From JBBQTU01 sp038213005 (lineage in GTDB: Bacteria > Planctomycetota > Phycisphaerae > Tepidisphaerales > Tepidisphaeraceae): a stretch of 11,964 nucleotides of DNA. The DNA lies in assembly GCA_038213005.1 (NCBI GenBank), contig JBBQTU010000136.1, positions 1 through 11,964 of the forward strand. The letters run 5' to 3'. Below are positions 1 to 6,245 of this stretch, piece by piece. Each line of letters opens with the position of its first letter. The stretch's first letter is position 1. The notes under the pieces were generated by a model. That model was not told the origin of the DNA. It searched no databases and saw only the letters and a list, made by a program, of their open reading frames with translations. A program made the translations under genes and the position numbers.

Positions 1-1
1 G

Positions 2-484
2 GTCATTGCCGCCAATGCCCCGACCGACGCCCGCTACATCATGCCCATCCTCGACGCCCGTCGAGGCCTGGTCTTCGCGGGCATCTATCGAATATATTCA
101 ATCTCACATCCAAAACCTGAAATAGCCAATCTGGAATCGCCAACCTCAGATTCCAAATCTCAAATCCAGACTCTCCCCGATGAAGTGACTGCGCCTCAAC
201 TCGCGGCCTTGGCCGACCTCCTCGCCCGCGCCCCTCGCCCCCTCACGCTGCTGGGCGAAGGCATCGCCACCCACCGCGATGCGATCCCGGCCGAGGCTTC
301 TATCACCATCCTGGATGAATCTCTCTGGACCCCGACGGCCGAGACGGTAGGGCGGCTGGCCCTCCTGCTCGCCCAGCAGGGCCTCTTCGCCGACCCCTTC
401 AAACTCACGCCCGTCTACATGCGTAAGCCCGAAGCCCAGGAACGCATGGAAGCCGGCCTGCTCAAACACCTGGAGAATTCATGA
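2..484 (+). CDS. tsaB: TsaB, tRNA threonylcarbamoyladenosine biosynthesis protein (5' end outside window)
   Basis: The visible 160 residues match the second half of TsaB (YeaZ), the non-catalytic partner of TsaD in making t6A37 on ANN-decoding tRNAs in the cytoplasm. The frame is open from base 2, so the N-terminus is cut by the window. Supporting motifs are LDARRGLVFAGIY (visible residues 17-29), the usual DAR-G-VY strand of the family, and the C-terminal LTPVYMRKPEAQERME, which matches the conserved P-x-Y-x-R-x-P-E-A tail. Between them, visible residues about 32-57 are a polar, Ser/Pro/Asn-rich stretch encoded by an AT-rich heptamer array that is not expected in the family. The rest continues normally (LPDEVTAPQLAALADLL). 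The TGA at 482-484 overlaps the next ATG as ATGA, suggesting translational coupling. The family call is fairly secure; whether the inserted protein is fully active cannot be judged. Confidence 0.85.
   Translation, partial: VIAANAPTDARYIMPILDARRGLVFAGIYRIYSISHPKPEIANLESPTSDSKSQIQTLPDEVTAPQLAALADLLARAPRPLTLLGEGIATHRDAIPAEASITILDESLWTPTAETVGRLALLLAQQGLFADPFKLTPVYMRKPEAQERMEAGLLKHLENS
100..176 (+). repeat. Degenerate 7-bp tandem array inside tsaB (AATCTCA type)
   Basis: Eleven consecutive heptamers can be read in register: AATCTCA, CATCCAA, AACCTGA, AATAGCC, AATCTGG, AATCGCC, AACCTCA, GATTCCA, AATCTCA, AATCCAG, ACTCTCC. Most units start with AAT or AAC. Base composition is clearly more AT-rich than the flanks. 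The array is in frame, holds no stop codon in the tsaB frame and adds about 26 residues in what should be a loop region. Units are degenerate, so the array looks old or was inserted already diverged. Confidence 0.7.
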
Positions 485-978
485 CCGCTGCCAACCCGTC
501 ACCCGATGTTCGCGGACCTCGTTTTCTGGAGCCCCTGCCCTATGCGTCCGTCAGCGAGACCGCCAATCTCCGTTGGATTGTCCGGATGCTGTCGTTGCTG
601 ATGATAGGGCACGCTGTCAGCGGGATAGCCTGGGTCGTCCCCATGCTCGGGCCGAGTCGAGTTCCGCTGTGGGAGATGGCTATTCGTTTGCCCACCGTGA
701 TCTTGTTTGGCGCGGCCGCCGTCCTCATGATCCTGATGCGGCGGGAGGTTCTTGTGGCTGTGATAGCAGCCTACTCGTATCAGATGTTGCTGCTGGTGGC
801 TGCGCCCGTGACGCTGGTGTTCCAGCGGCTGAACTCCAGTCAGGGCGCCGCATCCGTCGGCCCATACTTCTGGATGATGTTCGTTTCCGGTTGGTTTTCT
901 TTGGCGATCACGATCCTCCAAGCCATCGCCATCATCGCCATCATCGCTCGCTGCCGAAAAGCTGGTGCCCTCGATTGA
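481..978 (+). CDS. Small four-helix integral membrane protein, unknown function
   Basis: I do not recognise this 165-residue protein. It has a short polar N-terminus (residues 1-33) and four hydrophobic segments at about 34-55, 66-86, 89-115 and 129-157, so it is very likely an inner-membrane protein with four spans. It ends in a short basic tail (RCRKAG). No catalytic motif, Cys pair or metal-binding pattern is visible. The last helix is nearly pure Ala/Ile (QAIAIIAIIA), encoded by repeated ATCGCC/ATC codons. The ATG at 481 overlaps the tsaB stop (ATGA), so it is probably translated by coupling and co-transcribed with tsaB. The other long plus-strand frame over this region (573-1118) gives a His/Arg-rich, non-membrane protein and is judged a shadow. 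Confidence 0.75.
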   Translation: MTAANPSPDVRGPRFLEPLPYASVSETANLRWIVRMLSLLMIGHAVSGIAWVVPMLGPSRVPLWEMAIRLPTVILFGAAAVLMILMRREVLVAVIAAYSYQMLLLVAAPVTLVFQRLNSSQGAASVGPYFWMMFVSGWFSLAITILQAIAIIAIIARCRKAGALD

Positions 979-1010
979 TCAAAGATTCCCACCACTCGTT
1001 CCGCTGGAGA

Positions 1011-1084
1011 CACCGAGCCACAGAGACGCACCCGGAGCCCAAACGCCTCCGTGTCTCCGTGCCTCTGTGGTTCAAATTTTCTTC
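1011..1084. terminator. Repeat-built hairpin between convergent genes, probable terminator
   Basis: Bases 1018-1037 and 1055-1070 can pair. CCACAGAG pairs with CTCTGTGG, GCAC with GTGC and GGAG with CTCC, with two 2-nt bulges on the left arm and a loop of about 17 nt. On the plus strand it is followed by a T-rich stretch (1071-1084), so it could terminate the upstream operon. On the minus strand it begins right after the hemC stop at 1072. The right arm consists of three octamers, CCTCCGTG, TCTCCGTG and CCTCTGTG (1046-1069). The left arm holds the inverted counterpart (CACAGAG-type units, 1011-1030). Termination is an inference from structure and position. Confidence 0.5.
1046..1069 (+). repeat. 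8-bp tandem repeat, CCTYCGTG type, three units
   Basis: Units CCTCCGTG, TCTCCGTG and CCTCTGTG lie in perfect 8-bp register and end two bases before the hemC stop codon. The same octamer family recurs in the leader of the second gspG gene (4416-4455). I recall similar CTCCGTG/CACAGAG strings between genes in other bacterial genomes, but I cannot verify that here. Confidence 0.75.
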
Positions 1085-1977
1085 AACCGCTCCGCCAACC
1101 CCGCCACCAGCCCCATGATCTTCTCCGGCACCGCAGACACCGACGACCTGGCCACCGGCGGATTCCCATCGCTCGCGCCCAGCGCCCCGTGCAACGTCAT
1201 CAGGCCCGACTCGATTGTCGCCAGCGCCCCGATCGGCGAATGACAATCTCCATTGAGTTCCAGTACCAGGTGCCGCTCCACCAGCACGCACAACCGACTC
1301 TGGGCGTCCTCCAGCGCCGCCGCGATCCGCTGGGTCTCTTGATCATCCGCGCGGCACTGCAGCGCCAGCGCCCCTTGCCCGGCCGACGGCACCAGTTCTT
1401 CCGGCAAAATCGCCGTCATGCACGTGTCATCAAATAATCCCGCTCGTTTCAATCCCGCCATCGCCAGGATCACCGCCTCATACTGCCCCTCGCGCAGTTT
1501 CCGCAGCCGCGTGTCAATATTCCCCCGAATTGGCTCAATCACCAGATCCCCGCGCATCGCCAATATCTGGCATTTCCGCCGCAGACTCCCCGTTCCGACC
1601 TTCGCCCCATGCGGCAGATCCTCGATCCGCCTCACGCCGCCGGCGACAATCGCGTCCCGCGGATCCTCGCGCTTGGGCACCGCGGCAAACATCAGCCCGC
1701 TCTGCTGCACCAGCGGCATCGTCACCGGCACATCCTTAAAGCTATGCACCGCCAGATCCACGCGCTTCTCCAGCAGCGCCACCTCCAGTTCCTGCGTAAA
1801 CAGCCCCTTGCCCCCAAACTCATACAGTGGGCGATCCTGTATCTTGTCCCCGCTGCTGATGATCTGGACAATCTCGATCTCCAACCCGCTGTGCGCAGAC
1901 CGCAGCCGGTCGGCCACCCACCCCGTCTGCTTCGTAGCCAACAGCGACGCCCGCGTGCCTATGCGTAAGACTGCCAT
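1072..1977 (-). CDS. hemC: Porphobilinogen deaminase (hydroxymethylbilane synthase)
   Basis: A 301-residue cytoplasmic enzyme that joins four porphobilinogen units into hydroxymethylbilane in haem and tetrapyrrole synthesis. The chosen start gives MAVLRIGTRASLLATKQ, the normal family N-terminus. Seen motifs are GGKGLFTQELE (residues 55-65), DLAVHSFKDVP with the catalytic Asp at residue 82, GTGSLRR with the substrate-binding Arg pair at 133-134, IRGNIDTRL, PSAGQGALA, and NGDCHSPIGA with the Cys (about 245) that binds the dipyrromethane cofactor. Length and all key residues match the family. The frame stays open upstream to an ATG at 2038-2040, but that ATG lies in the heptamer array and would add 21 non-conserved residues, so it is rejected. 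No clear Shine-Dalgarno precedes ATG 1975-1977. It is convergent with the membrane-protein gene and divergent from gspF. Confidence 0.95.
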   Translation of the reverse strand: MAVLRIGTRASLLATKQTGWVADRLRSAHSGLEIEIVQIISSGDKIQDRPLYEFGGKGLFTQELEVALLEKRVDLAVHSFKDVPVTMPLVQQSGLMFAAVPKREDPRDAIVAGGVRRIEDLPHGAKVGTGSLRRKCQILAMRGDLVIEPIRGNIDTRLRKLREGQYEAVILAMAGLKRAGLFDDTCMTAILPEELVPSAGQGALALQCRADDQETQRIAAALEDAQSRLCVLVERHLVLELNGDCHSPIGALATIESGLMTLHGALGASDGNPPVARSSVSAVPEKIMGLVAGLAERLKKI

Positions 1978-2029
1978 ATATGATGTCAAAGCATAGCCGC
2001 CTCCCGATTCCCTGAGAAGCCAGCGTCTG

Positions 2030-2070
2030 GCATTCAGCATTCAGCATTTAGCATTTAGCATTTAGCATTT
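2030..2070 (+). repeat. 7-bp tandem array between hemC and gspF (GCATTCA/GCATTTA)
   Basis: Six units in register: GCATTCA, GCATTCA, GCATTTA, GCATTTA, GCATTTA and a final GCATTT. Three successive TAG triplets at unit joints (2049, 2056, 2063) put a stop in all three plus-strand frames, so this copy is non-coding. The same unit occurs in the coding leaders of the gspH- and gspI-like genes, in the same orientation. Confidence 0.92.
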
Positions 2071-2176
2071 CTCCCCCCCTCCCCCTTGCATTTCGCACTG
2101 GACACGGCGAAAACTACATGAGAATGCCCCGTGGCGAGGCCGACCTCGTTCCCGGAGGCACGTCCGTGGTCCTTGC

Positions 2177-2180
2177 GGAG
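2177..2180 (+). promoter_or_regulatory. Ribosome binding site setting the gspF start
   Basis: GGAG lies 7 nt before ATG 2188. This supports starting at MPVFQYQALN rather than at the in-frame GTG at 2131, which would add 19 residues with no family resemblance. Confidence 0.7.
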
Positions 2181-2187
2181 TCGCACC

Positions 2188-3459
2188 ATGCCCGTTTTTC
2201 AATACCAGGCGTTGAACTCATCCGGCCAGGACGTTAAAGACGTCATCGAGGCCGCCTCTCAGGAAGAAGCCTACGCGAAGCTCCGCTCTCGCGGCTTCTA
2301 CCCTCAGTCCATTAAGGAGAAGGCCGGCAAGAAAGCCGTCAAGAAGAAAGAAACCACCGCGGCCGTCTCGGGCACCAGCCGAAAGATGCCGATCTCTATC
2401 GGCGGCGTCGCCCGCAAACAACTGGTTAACTTTACCCGCCAGCTCTCGACCCTGCAGGATGCAGGCCTGCCGATCCTTCGCTCCCTTCAGATTCTCGAAC
2501 AGCAGCAGAAGCCCGGCTTGCTCAAGGCCATCGTCGGCGGCGTCTGCGACGAAGTCGAAGGTGGCGGTTCCCTGTCCGATTCCATGGCCAAGTTCCCCAA
2601 GGCCTTCGACAAGCTCTATGTCAACATGATCGCCGCCGGTGAGGCCGGCGGTGTGCTGGATCTTATTCTCAACCGCCTGGCCGACTTCATGGAAAAGGCC
2701 GCCAAGCTGAAGAAAAAGGTCGTCGGTGCCATGATCTACCCCGCCGTGGTCATCATGATCGCCGTCGGCGTCGTCTCCATGATCATGATCGTGGTCATCC
2801 CCAAGTTCACCCAGATCTTCAAAGACTTCAAGACCGACATCCCGGGCATCACCAAGTTCCTCATGGCGATGGCCGACTGGTTTGGCCCCGGCTTCGGCTG
2901 GGCCTATCTCCTGGCCGCACCCTTTGTCATCGGCGCCATCGCCAGACTGCTCAAAATGTCCGAAGGCGGCCGATACTTTGTCGACGCCGTCCTGCTCAAG
3001 ATCCCCATTCTCGGCGGCATTCTCTCCAAGACCGCCATCGCCCGCTTCACCCGTACCCTGGGCACGCTGATCTCCGCGGGCGTGCCCATTCTCGACGCCC
3101 TCAATATCACCAAGGAAACCTGCGGCAACGAGGTCTACTCCCGCGCCCTCTCCAAGGTCCATGATTCCATCCGCGAAGGCGAATCCATGGCCGACCCCCT
3201 CCGCGCCACGAAGGTCTGCGACGCCATCGTCGTGAACATGGTCGACGTCGGTGAAGAAACCGGCGATCTGGACAAGATGCTCATCAAGGTCGCCGACAAC
3301 TACGACAATGACGTCGACGTGCTGGTCGGGTCGCTGATCAGCATTCTCGAACCCGTGATGGTCGTCGTCCTGGGCGTCATCGTCGGTTTCATCGTTATTG
3401 CACTGTTCGCTCCCATGGTCTCCCTGCTCAACGCCGCGTCCGGCCAAAAGGGCAAATAA
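2188..3459 (+). CDS. gspF: GspF/PilC-type inner-membrane platform protein
   Basis: A 423-residue polytopic membrane protein of the type II secretion/type IV pilus platform family. It couples the cytoplasmic assembly ATPase to pseudopilin extraction from the inner membrane. The N-terminus MPVFQYQALNSSGQDV is the classical opening. A Lys-rich linker spans about 42-54. Two homologous T2SSF domains follow at about 80-205 and 283-408, with paired motifs FTRQLSTLQDAGLPILRSL (82-100) and FTRTLGTLISAGVPILDAL (287-305), plus GEAGG (151-155) and GEETG (356-360). Predicted membrane spans are about 180-204, 236-255 and 383-410. Length is typical (about 400). It opens the pseudopilin operon, and the order F-G-H-I-J-K that follows favours T2SS naming, though PilC of a type IV pilus would look alike. 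No ATPase gene is adjacent. Confidence 0.92.
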   Translation: MPVFQYQALNSSGQDVKDVIEAASQEEAYAKLRSRGFYPQSIKEKAGKKAVKKKETTAAVSGTSRKMPISIGGVARKQLVNFTRQLSTLQDAGLPILRSLQILEQQQKPGLLKAIVGGVCDEVEGGGSLSDSMAKFPKAFDKLYVNMIAAGEAGGVLDLILNRLADFMEKAAKLKKKVVGAMIYPAVVIMIAVGVVSMIMIVVIPKFTQIFKDFKTDIPGITKFLMAMADWFGPGFGWAYLLAAPFVIGAIARLLKMSEGGRYFVDAVLLKIPILGGILSKTAIARFTRTLGTLISAGVPILDALNITKETCGNEVYSRALSKVHDSIREGESMADPLRATKVCDAIVVNMVDVGEETGDLDKMLIKVADNYDNDVDVLVGSLISILEPVMVVVLGVIVGFIVIALFAPMVSLLNAASGQKGK

Positions 3460-3464
3460 CCCGC

Positions 3465-3468
3465 GGAG
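3465..3468 (+). promoter_or_regulatory. Ribosome binding site setting the first gspG start
   Basis: GGAG lies 10 nt before ATG 3479. It rules out the longer in-frame ATG at 3398, which lies inside gspF. Confidence 0.6.
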
Positions 3469-3478
3469 AACACCACTG

Positions 3479-4342
3479 ATGAATTCTCAAAACGCAAACC
3501 TCAAATCGCCCCGCAACGGTCGAAGCGGCTTCACGCTGGTCGAGTTGCTCGTGGTCATCGGCATCATCGTGCTGCTGATGGGCATCCTGCTGCCCACGCT
3601 GTCGAAAGTGCGGAAGAGCGGCCAGCGCACCCGGGCGGAGGCGGTCTTGCAGAACATCGCCGCCGCGATCGGCGTCTATCAACTGCAGTTCCGCAGCTAT
3701 CCCGGGGCGGCGGCCAATGCCGATGTGATGTGCAAGGCCAACGGCTATAACGTCAATGCGCCGACCTCATCCGAGAACCTGCTCCTCTCACTGGTCGGCG
3801 GCTTGATCAACCGGACCGGCCCGGTCATCTACGACAAAACCCTCCTCGGCTCCGGCCCGCGTAACCTGCTGAATGACCAGGGCAAGCAATACCCTCCCTT
3901 CATTGAAGGGGCGAAATGGACCGATCCTGATCTCGCCCACTTCACCGACACCGATGGTTCGGTCTGCACTGATTCCGGTATCCCCGAGTTCCTCGACGGC
4001 TACGACACCGATCCGCTCCCCGTCCTCTACCTGCGAGCCAACGTCGGTAAGCTTGGTACCGTCTCTGACGATCTCAGCACTCAATATGATGTCAGTGAAC
4101 TCTACCCCTACACCCAGCACCTTGGCGGCGGCGCCAAGCATGGTCTGCGTGCCCTCGGGACAAACCCAGCTACAGACCCGATCGACGCCAAAATCCCCAA
4201 CTTCGCGTACGCGTATCTCCGCAGCACCACCCTCGGCGGCAGCCCCCGCACCCCCGACGGCTTCATCCTGATCTCTGCCGGCCCCGATCGTATCTTCGGG
4301 ACCGCCGATGACATCACCAGCTTTGGTCCCGTGATCCCCTGA
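3479..4342 (+). CDS. GspG-like pseudopilin 1, calcium-site tail kept
   Basis: A 287-residue prepilin-type protein. Leader residues 1-17 end in Gly17. The cleavage/methylation motif is GFTLVELLVV, with Phe18 as +1 and Glu22 as +5, followed by a hydrophobic helix to about 41 and a helical segment with the GspG-like AVLQNIAAAIGVYQLQFRSYP. The tail SAGPDRIFGTADDITSFG (266-283) resembles the calcium-binding C-terminus of GspG, with candidate ligands Asp270, Asp277 and Asp278. It is about twice the usual GspG length because of a large central insert (about 75-255). It sits 19 bp after gspF and is one of three adjacent GspG-like genes. It is the only pseudopilin here with E5 and the standard Gly at -1. 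Its role is probably as a pseudopilus shaft subunit; the G assignment rests on tail and gene order. Confidence 0.85.
   Translation: MNSQNANLKSPRNGRSGFTLVELLVVIGIIVLLMGILLPTLSKVRKSGQRTRAEAVLQNIAAAIGVYQLQFRSYPGAAANADVMCKANGYNVNAPTSSENLLLSLVGGLINRTGPVIYDKTLLGSGPRNLLNDQGKQYPPFIEGAKWTDPDLAHFTDTDGSVCTDSGIPEFLDGYDTDPLPVLYLRANVGKLGTVSDDLSTQYDVSELYPYTQHLGGGAKHGLRALGTNPATDPIDAKIPNFAYAYLRSTTLGGSPRTPDGFILISAGPDRIFGTADDITSFGPVIP
3481..3508 (+). repeat. Short 7-bp array in the leader of pseudopilin 1
   Basis: Units GAATTCT, CAAAACG, CAAACCT and CAAATCG read in register directly after the start codon and encode residues 2-10. They resemble the AATCTCA-type array in tsaB. Only four degenerate units, so this is the less certain kind of call. 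Confidence 0.5.
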
Positions 4343-4355
4343 GCGAGGCGTTCTG

Positions 4356-5171
4356 ATGATTCAGCCTTATCCAAAGTCTGTCACCCGCCGCCCCGTCGGA
4401 CCCGCAAGGCTCCGCCCTTCGTGCCTTCGTGCTTCCGTGCCTTCGTGCCTCCGCCATTCATCCGCCTTCACGCTGATCGAATTGCTCGTCGTCATCGGCA
4501 TCATTGCCCTGCTCGCCGGCATTATCCTGGTCGCCGTCAGCCGCGCCCGTGGCCACGCCAGTACCGCTCGTGTCATGGCCGATCTCCAGGCCATCTCCAC
4601 CGCCCTGGAAGCGTACAAGTCTGACTTCGGCGACTATCCCGCCAGCCTGTCAACTGTCCCCGCCTGCAGCGGTGGCCAGATGCTCGCCTGGGCCATGGTC
4701 GGTCCCTATAACGTCGTTAAGGGCACGAACATGGCCACCGACGGCAAAGACGGGCCCGGCTTCCGCGCTGTGGCCCCAGGGGCGGCCGCTCGCGGCTCCG
4801 TCTACGGCCCCTATCTCGAAGCCGACAAGTTCCTCCTCCCTGACGGTGCCGGCTCGTATTTCCTCAAAGACACGTTCGATCAGCCGATCCTCTACTTCCG
4901 CCGCGTGGCGAAGCCCGCCAGCAATGCCCCGCTGGATCTCTACAGGGTCACCGACAACGACACCGTGGGCACCACGCCGCTCAATCGCGCCAACTCCACC
5001 GCCACGGCACGCTTTGACGCCATGGCCCAGCGTGAGAAAGTCACCGGGCCCTTCCTCCTCTGGTCCGCCGGGCTTGACGGTATTTTCGGTCCTGAAAACC
5101 CCAATGACGCTGCCACCGGCCCGACCCAGGTGAAGTCTTGTGATGATGTTCTGTTGTCCGGCGGCCAGTAA
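4356..5171 (+). CDS. GspG-like pseudopilin 2, long repeat-built leader
   Basis: A 271-residue prepilin-type protein with a GAGG ribosome site 7 nt before ATG 4356. The leader is unusually long: 37 residues, Arg/Pro/Cys-rich, ending in SSA, then FTLIELLVVIGIIALLAG with Phe38 as +1 and Glu42 as +5. The post-helix segment AVSRARGHASTARVMADLQ and ISTALEAYKSDFGDYP (starting about residue 80) is very GspG-like. The tail WSAGLDGIFGPENPND (236-251) keeps the SAG-x-DGIFG core, but the two downstream Asp are replaced by a longer loop ending in CDD (262-264). Leader residues about 21-33 come from an octamer array. The Ala at -1 replaces the usual Gly. It overlaps an upstream-shifted start of the next gene by one base (TAATG). 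Probable shaft or shaft-variant subunit. Confidence 0.85.
   Translation: MIQPYPKSVTRRPVGPARLRPSCLRASVPSCLRHSSAFTLIELLVVIGIIALLAGIILVAVSRARGHASTARVMADLQAISTALEAYKSDFGDYPASLSTVPACSGGQMLAWAMVGPYNVVKGTNMATDGKDGPGFRAVAPGAAARGSVYGPYLEADKFLLPDGAGSYFLKDTFDQPILYFRRVAKPASNAPLDLYRVTDNDTVGTTPLNRANSTATARFDAMAQREKVTGPFLLWSAGLDGIFGPENPNDAATGPTQVKSCDDVLLSGGQ
4416..4455 (+). repeat. 8-bp tandem array in the leader of pseudopilin 2 (CCTTCGTG)
   Basis: Five units in register: CCTTCGTG, CCTTCGTG, CTTCCGTG, CCTTCGTG, CCTCCGCC. Read in frame they give an eight-residue peptide period (PSCLRASV then PSCLR). The family is the same as the intergenic octamers at 1046-1069. No stop occurs in the coding frame. Confidence 0.9.
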
Positions 5172-5181
5172 TGGCCCCCTT

Positions 5182-5185
5182 GGAG
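5182..5185 (+). promoter_or_regulatory. Ribosome binding site setting the third gspG start
   Basis: GGAG lies 6 nt before ATG 5192. It favours MRKQHKAFTLVE over the in-frame ATG at 5171, which overlaps the previous stop codon and would only lengthen the leader by seven residues. Confidence 0.6.
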
Positions 5186-5191
5186 CTGCCC

Positions 5192-6244
5192 ATGCGAAAA
5201 CAACACAAGGCCTTCACGCTCGTCGAAGTGCTCGTGGCGATCTCAATCATCGTGCTCTTGGTTTCCCTGCTCACCCTCGCCGTGCAGAAGGTCGTCACCT
5301 CCTCCCGGGCTAACGCCACCAAGGCACTGGCCCAGACCGGCGTCAGTATGCTTGAAGAATGGCGTCGTCCCGGTGCCACCGATTATCCGACGTTCCCCTG
5401 GCCCCTGATGAGTCCGACGACGCCCGCCGTTCCCCTTGTCCCCGGCGATCTCTCGCCCAATGGCGCGGGCTTCAATAGCGAAGGCTTCCAGCTCAGCCGC
5501 GCCGCCTTCAGTCGAATGAACAGCCACTCCAGTGTCAGAACGCTCATCGGCAAGATTCCCGCAGCCCGCTTCATCTCGCCGACTGTCGATTTCACTCTGC
5601 TTCCCCCCCGCACGAGCATCTCAACCACCCCCGGCATCGGCTATGCCTTCCAGGGCAACTTTCCTAAGCAGACTGGCGTCGGCGACCGCTTCTTCATCTG
5701 CTATAACGGCCTGCCATCCGTTGCGTACGCCGCCGCCCCGACCAATGCCGACCCCACGGCTTGGCCCGCCAACTACAAAGACTACTGGCTTGAGTCCTAC
5801 GGCGGCAAGGGTATCCAGATACTCAGGGACGCATGGGACAACCCCATGCTCTTGGTCCCCTCCTGCGGCTTCCAGGCCACCGATCTCAATGGCGACCCGA
5901 TTCTGGTGACCTCCGACGGCGTCAAGACCAACAATCAGTTCTTCGGTGATGCCAAGACCGACGACTTCCTGAGTCGCCTGGTTTGGACTACGGGCAGGGA
6001 CTACGCCCTCCGCAAGATCGTCATCGCTCCCATCGCCAAGAGTCCCGGCCAGTGGGGCCTGTTCATGTGTGCTTCCGGTCACAACTCCGCCGTCGCCAGC
6101 CAGCCCGATACCTCCGGCGGCAAGGTCCTCTGGGACCGCATCGCCGCCGTCCCCTTCTTCGCCTCCGCCGGCCCCGACGGCATCTTCTTCGACCCGGCCA
6201 CCCCCAAGACCCTACAGGATAACATCTACTCCTTTGAGAATTGA
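5192..6244 (+). CDS. GspG-like pseudopilin 3, short plain leader
   Basis: A 350-residue prepilin-type protein with the only ordinary leader of the set: seven residues, MRKQHKA, then FTLVEVLVAISIIVLLVSLL with Phe8 as +1 and Glu12 as +5. The membrane helix runs to about residue 31. The tail SAGPDGIFFDPATPKTLQ (325-342) followed by DNIYSFEN (343-350) keeps SAGPDGIF and an Asp-Asn-Ile-Tyr-Ser ending like the GspG tail. However, the spacing between acidic residues is longer, so calcium binding is less sure than in pseudopilin 1. The body is large and rich in Trp, Tyr and Pro, unlike the small textbook GspG. It could be a specialised shaft or minor subunit. An upstream ATG at 5171 also exists, but the GGAG at 5182 selects this start. 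Confidence 0.83.
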   Translation: MRKQHKAFTLVEVLVAISIIVLLVSLLTLAVQKVVTSSRANATKALAQTGVSMLEEWRRPGATDYPTFPWPLMSPTTPAVPLVPGDLSPNGAGFNSEGFQLSRAAFSRMNSHSSVRTLIGKIPAARFISPTVDFTLLPPRTSISTTPGIGYAFQGNFPKQTGVGDRFFICYNGLPSVAYAAAPTNADPTAWPANYKDYWLESYGGKGIQILRDAWDNPMLLVPSCGFQATDLNGDPILVTSDGVKTNNQFFGDAKTDDFLSRLVWTTGRDYALRKIVIAPIAKSPGQWGLFMCASGHNSAVASQPDTSGGKVLWDRIAAVPFFASAGPDGIFFDPATPKTLQDNIYSFEN

Positions 6245-6245
6245 C

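Larger units (their letters stand above)
1978..2187. promoter_or_regulatory. Divergent hemC / gspF intergenic region
   Basis: This gap must hold the leftward hemC promoter and the rightward promoter of the secretion operon, since the neighbouring genes are transcribed away from it. It contains the heptamer array at 2030-2070, a C-rich pyrimidine tract at 2068-2087 and a small hairpin (CGAGG-CCGA-CCTCG, 2135-2148) in the presumed gspF leader. I see no convincing -35/-10 pair for either direction. The only TTGACA-like string on the hemC side lies too close to its start codon to serve as its -35. Promoter placement is therefore inferred from gene layout only. Confidence 0.45.

Noticed and set aside
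924..950. ATCGCC/ATC repeats at the end of the small membrane protein as another mobile array
   Set aside because: The period is a multiple of three and simply encodes an Ala/Ile membrane helix; ordinary codon repetition explains it.
573..1118. Plus-strand frame of 181 codons over the membrane-protein gene
   Set aside because: His/Arg/Ser-rich product with no ribosome site, overlapping a frame with four clear membrane helices and an ATGA coupling to tsaB.
1978..1995. TTGACA-like string on the minus strand before hemC as a promoter -35
   Set aside because: It lies only a few bases from the hemC start, leaving no room for a -10 and transcription start upstream of the gene.
1418..1996. Plus-strand frame opposite hemC
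   Set aside because: Antisense to a gene with all catalytic residues of porphobilinogen deaminase; product is Ser/Arg/Pro-rich with no family resemblance.
1978..2040. Longer hemC N-terminus starting at 2040
   Set aside because: The extra 21 residues come from the heptamer array and spacer. The family N-terminus begins at VLRIGTRAS just after the ATG at 1975-1977.
2030..2070. CRISPR-like array
   Set aside because: Units are 7 bp, directly adjacent, with no unique spacers and no cas genes; it is a simple tandem repeat.
2086..2119. TTGCAT with a later TACATG as a gspF promoter
   Set aside because: The spacer is about 22 bp or more and the -10 match is poor; not better than chance in this region.
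2218..3447. Minus-strand open frame of 409 codons opposite gspF
   Set aside because: Low-complexity Asp/Gly/His/Val product, fully inside a clear gspF; an antisense shadow.
5171..5191. Start of pseudopilin 3 at ATG 5171
   Set aside because: It overlaps the previous stop, has no ribosome site of its own, and the GGAG at 5182 serves ATG 5192. It remains possible as a coupled start but changes only seven leader residues.
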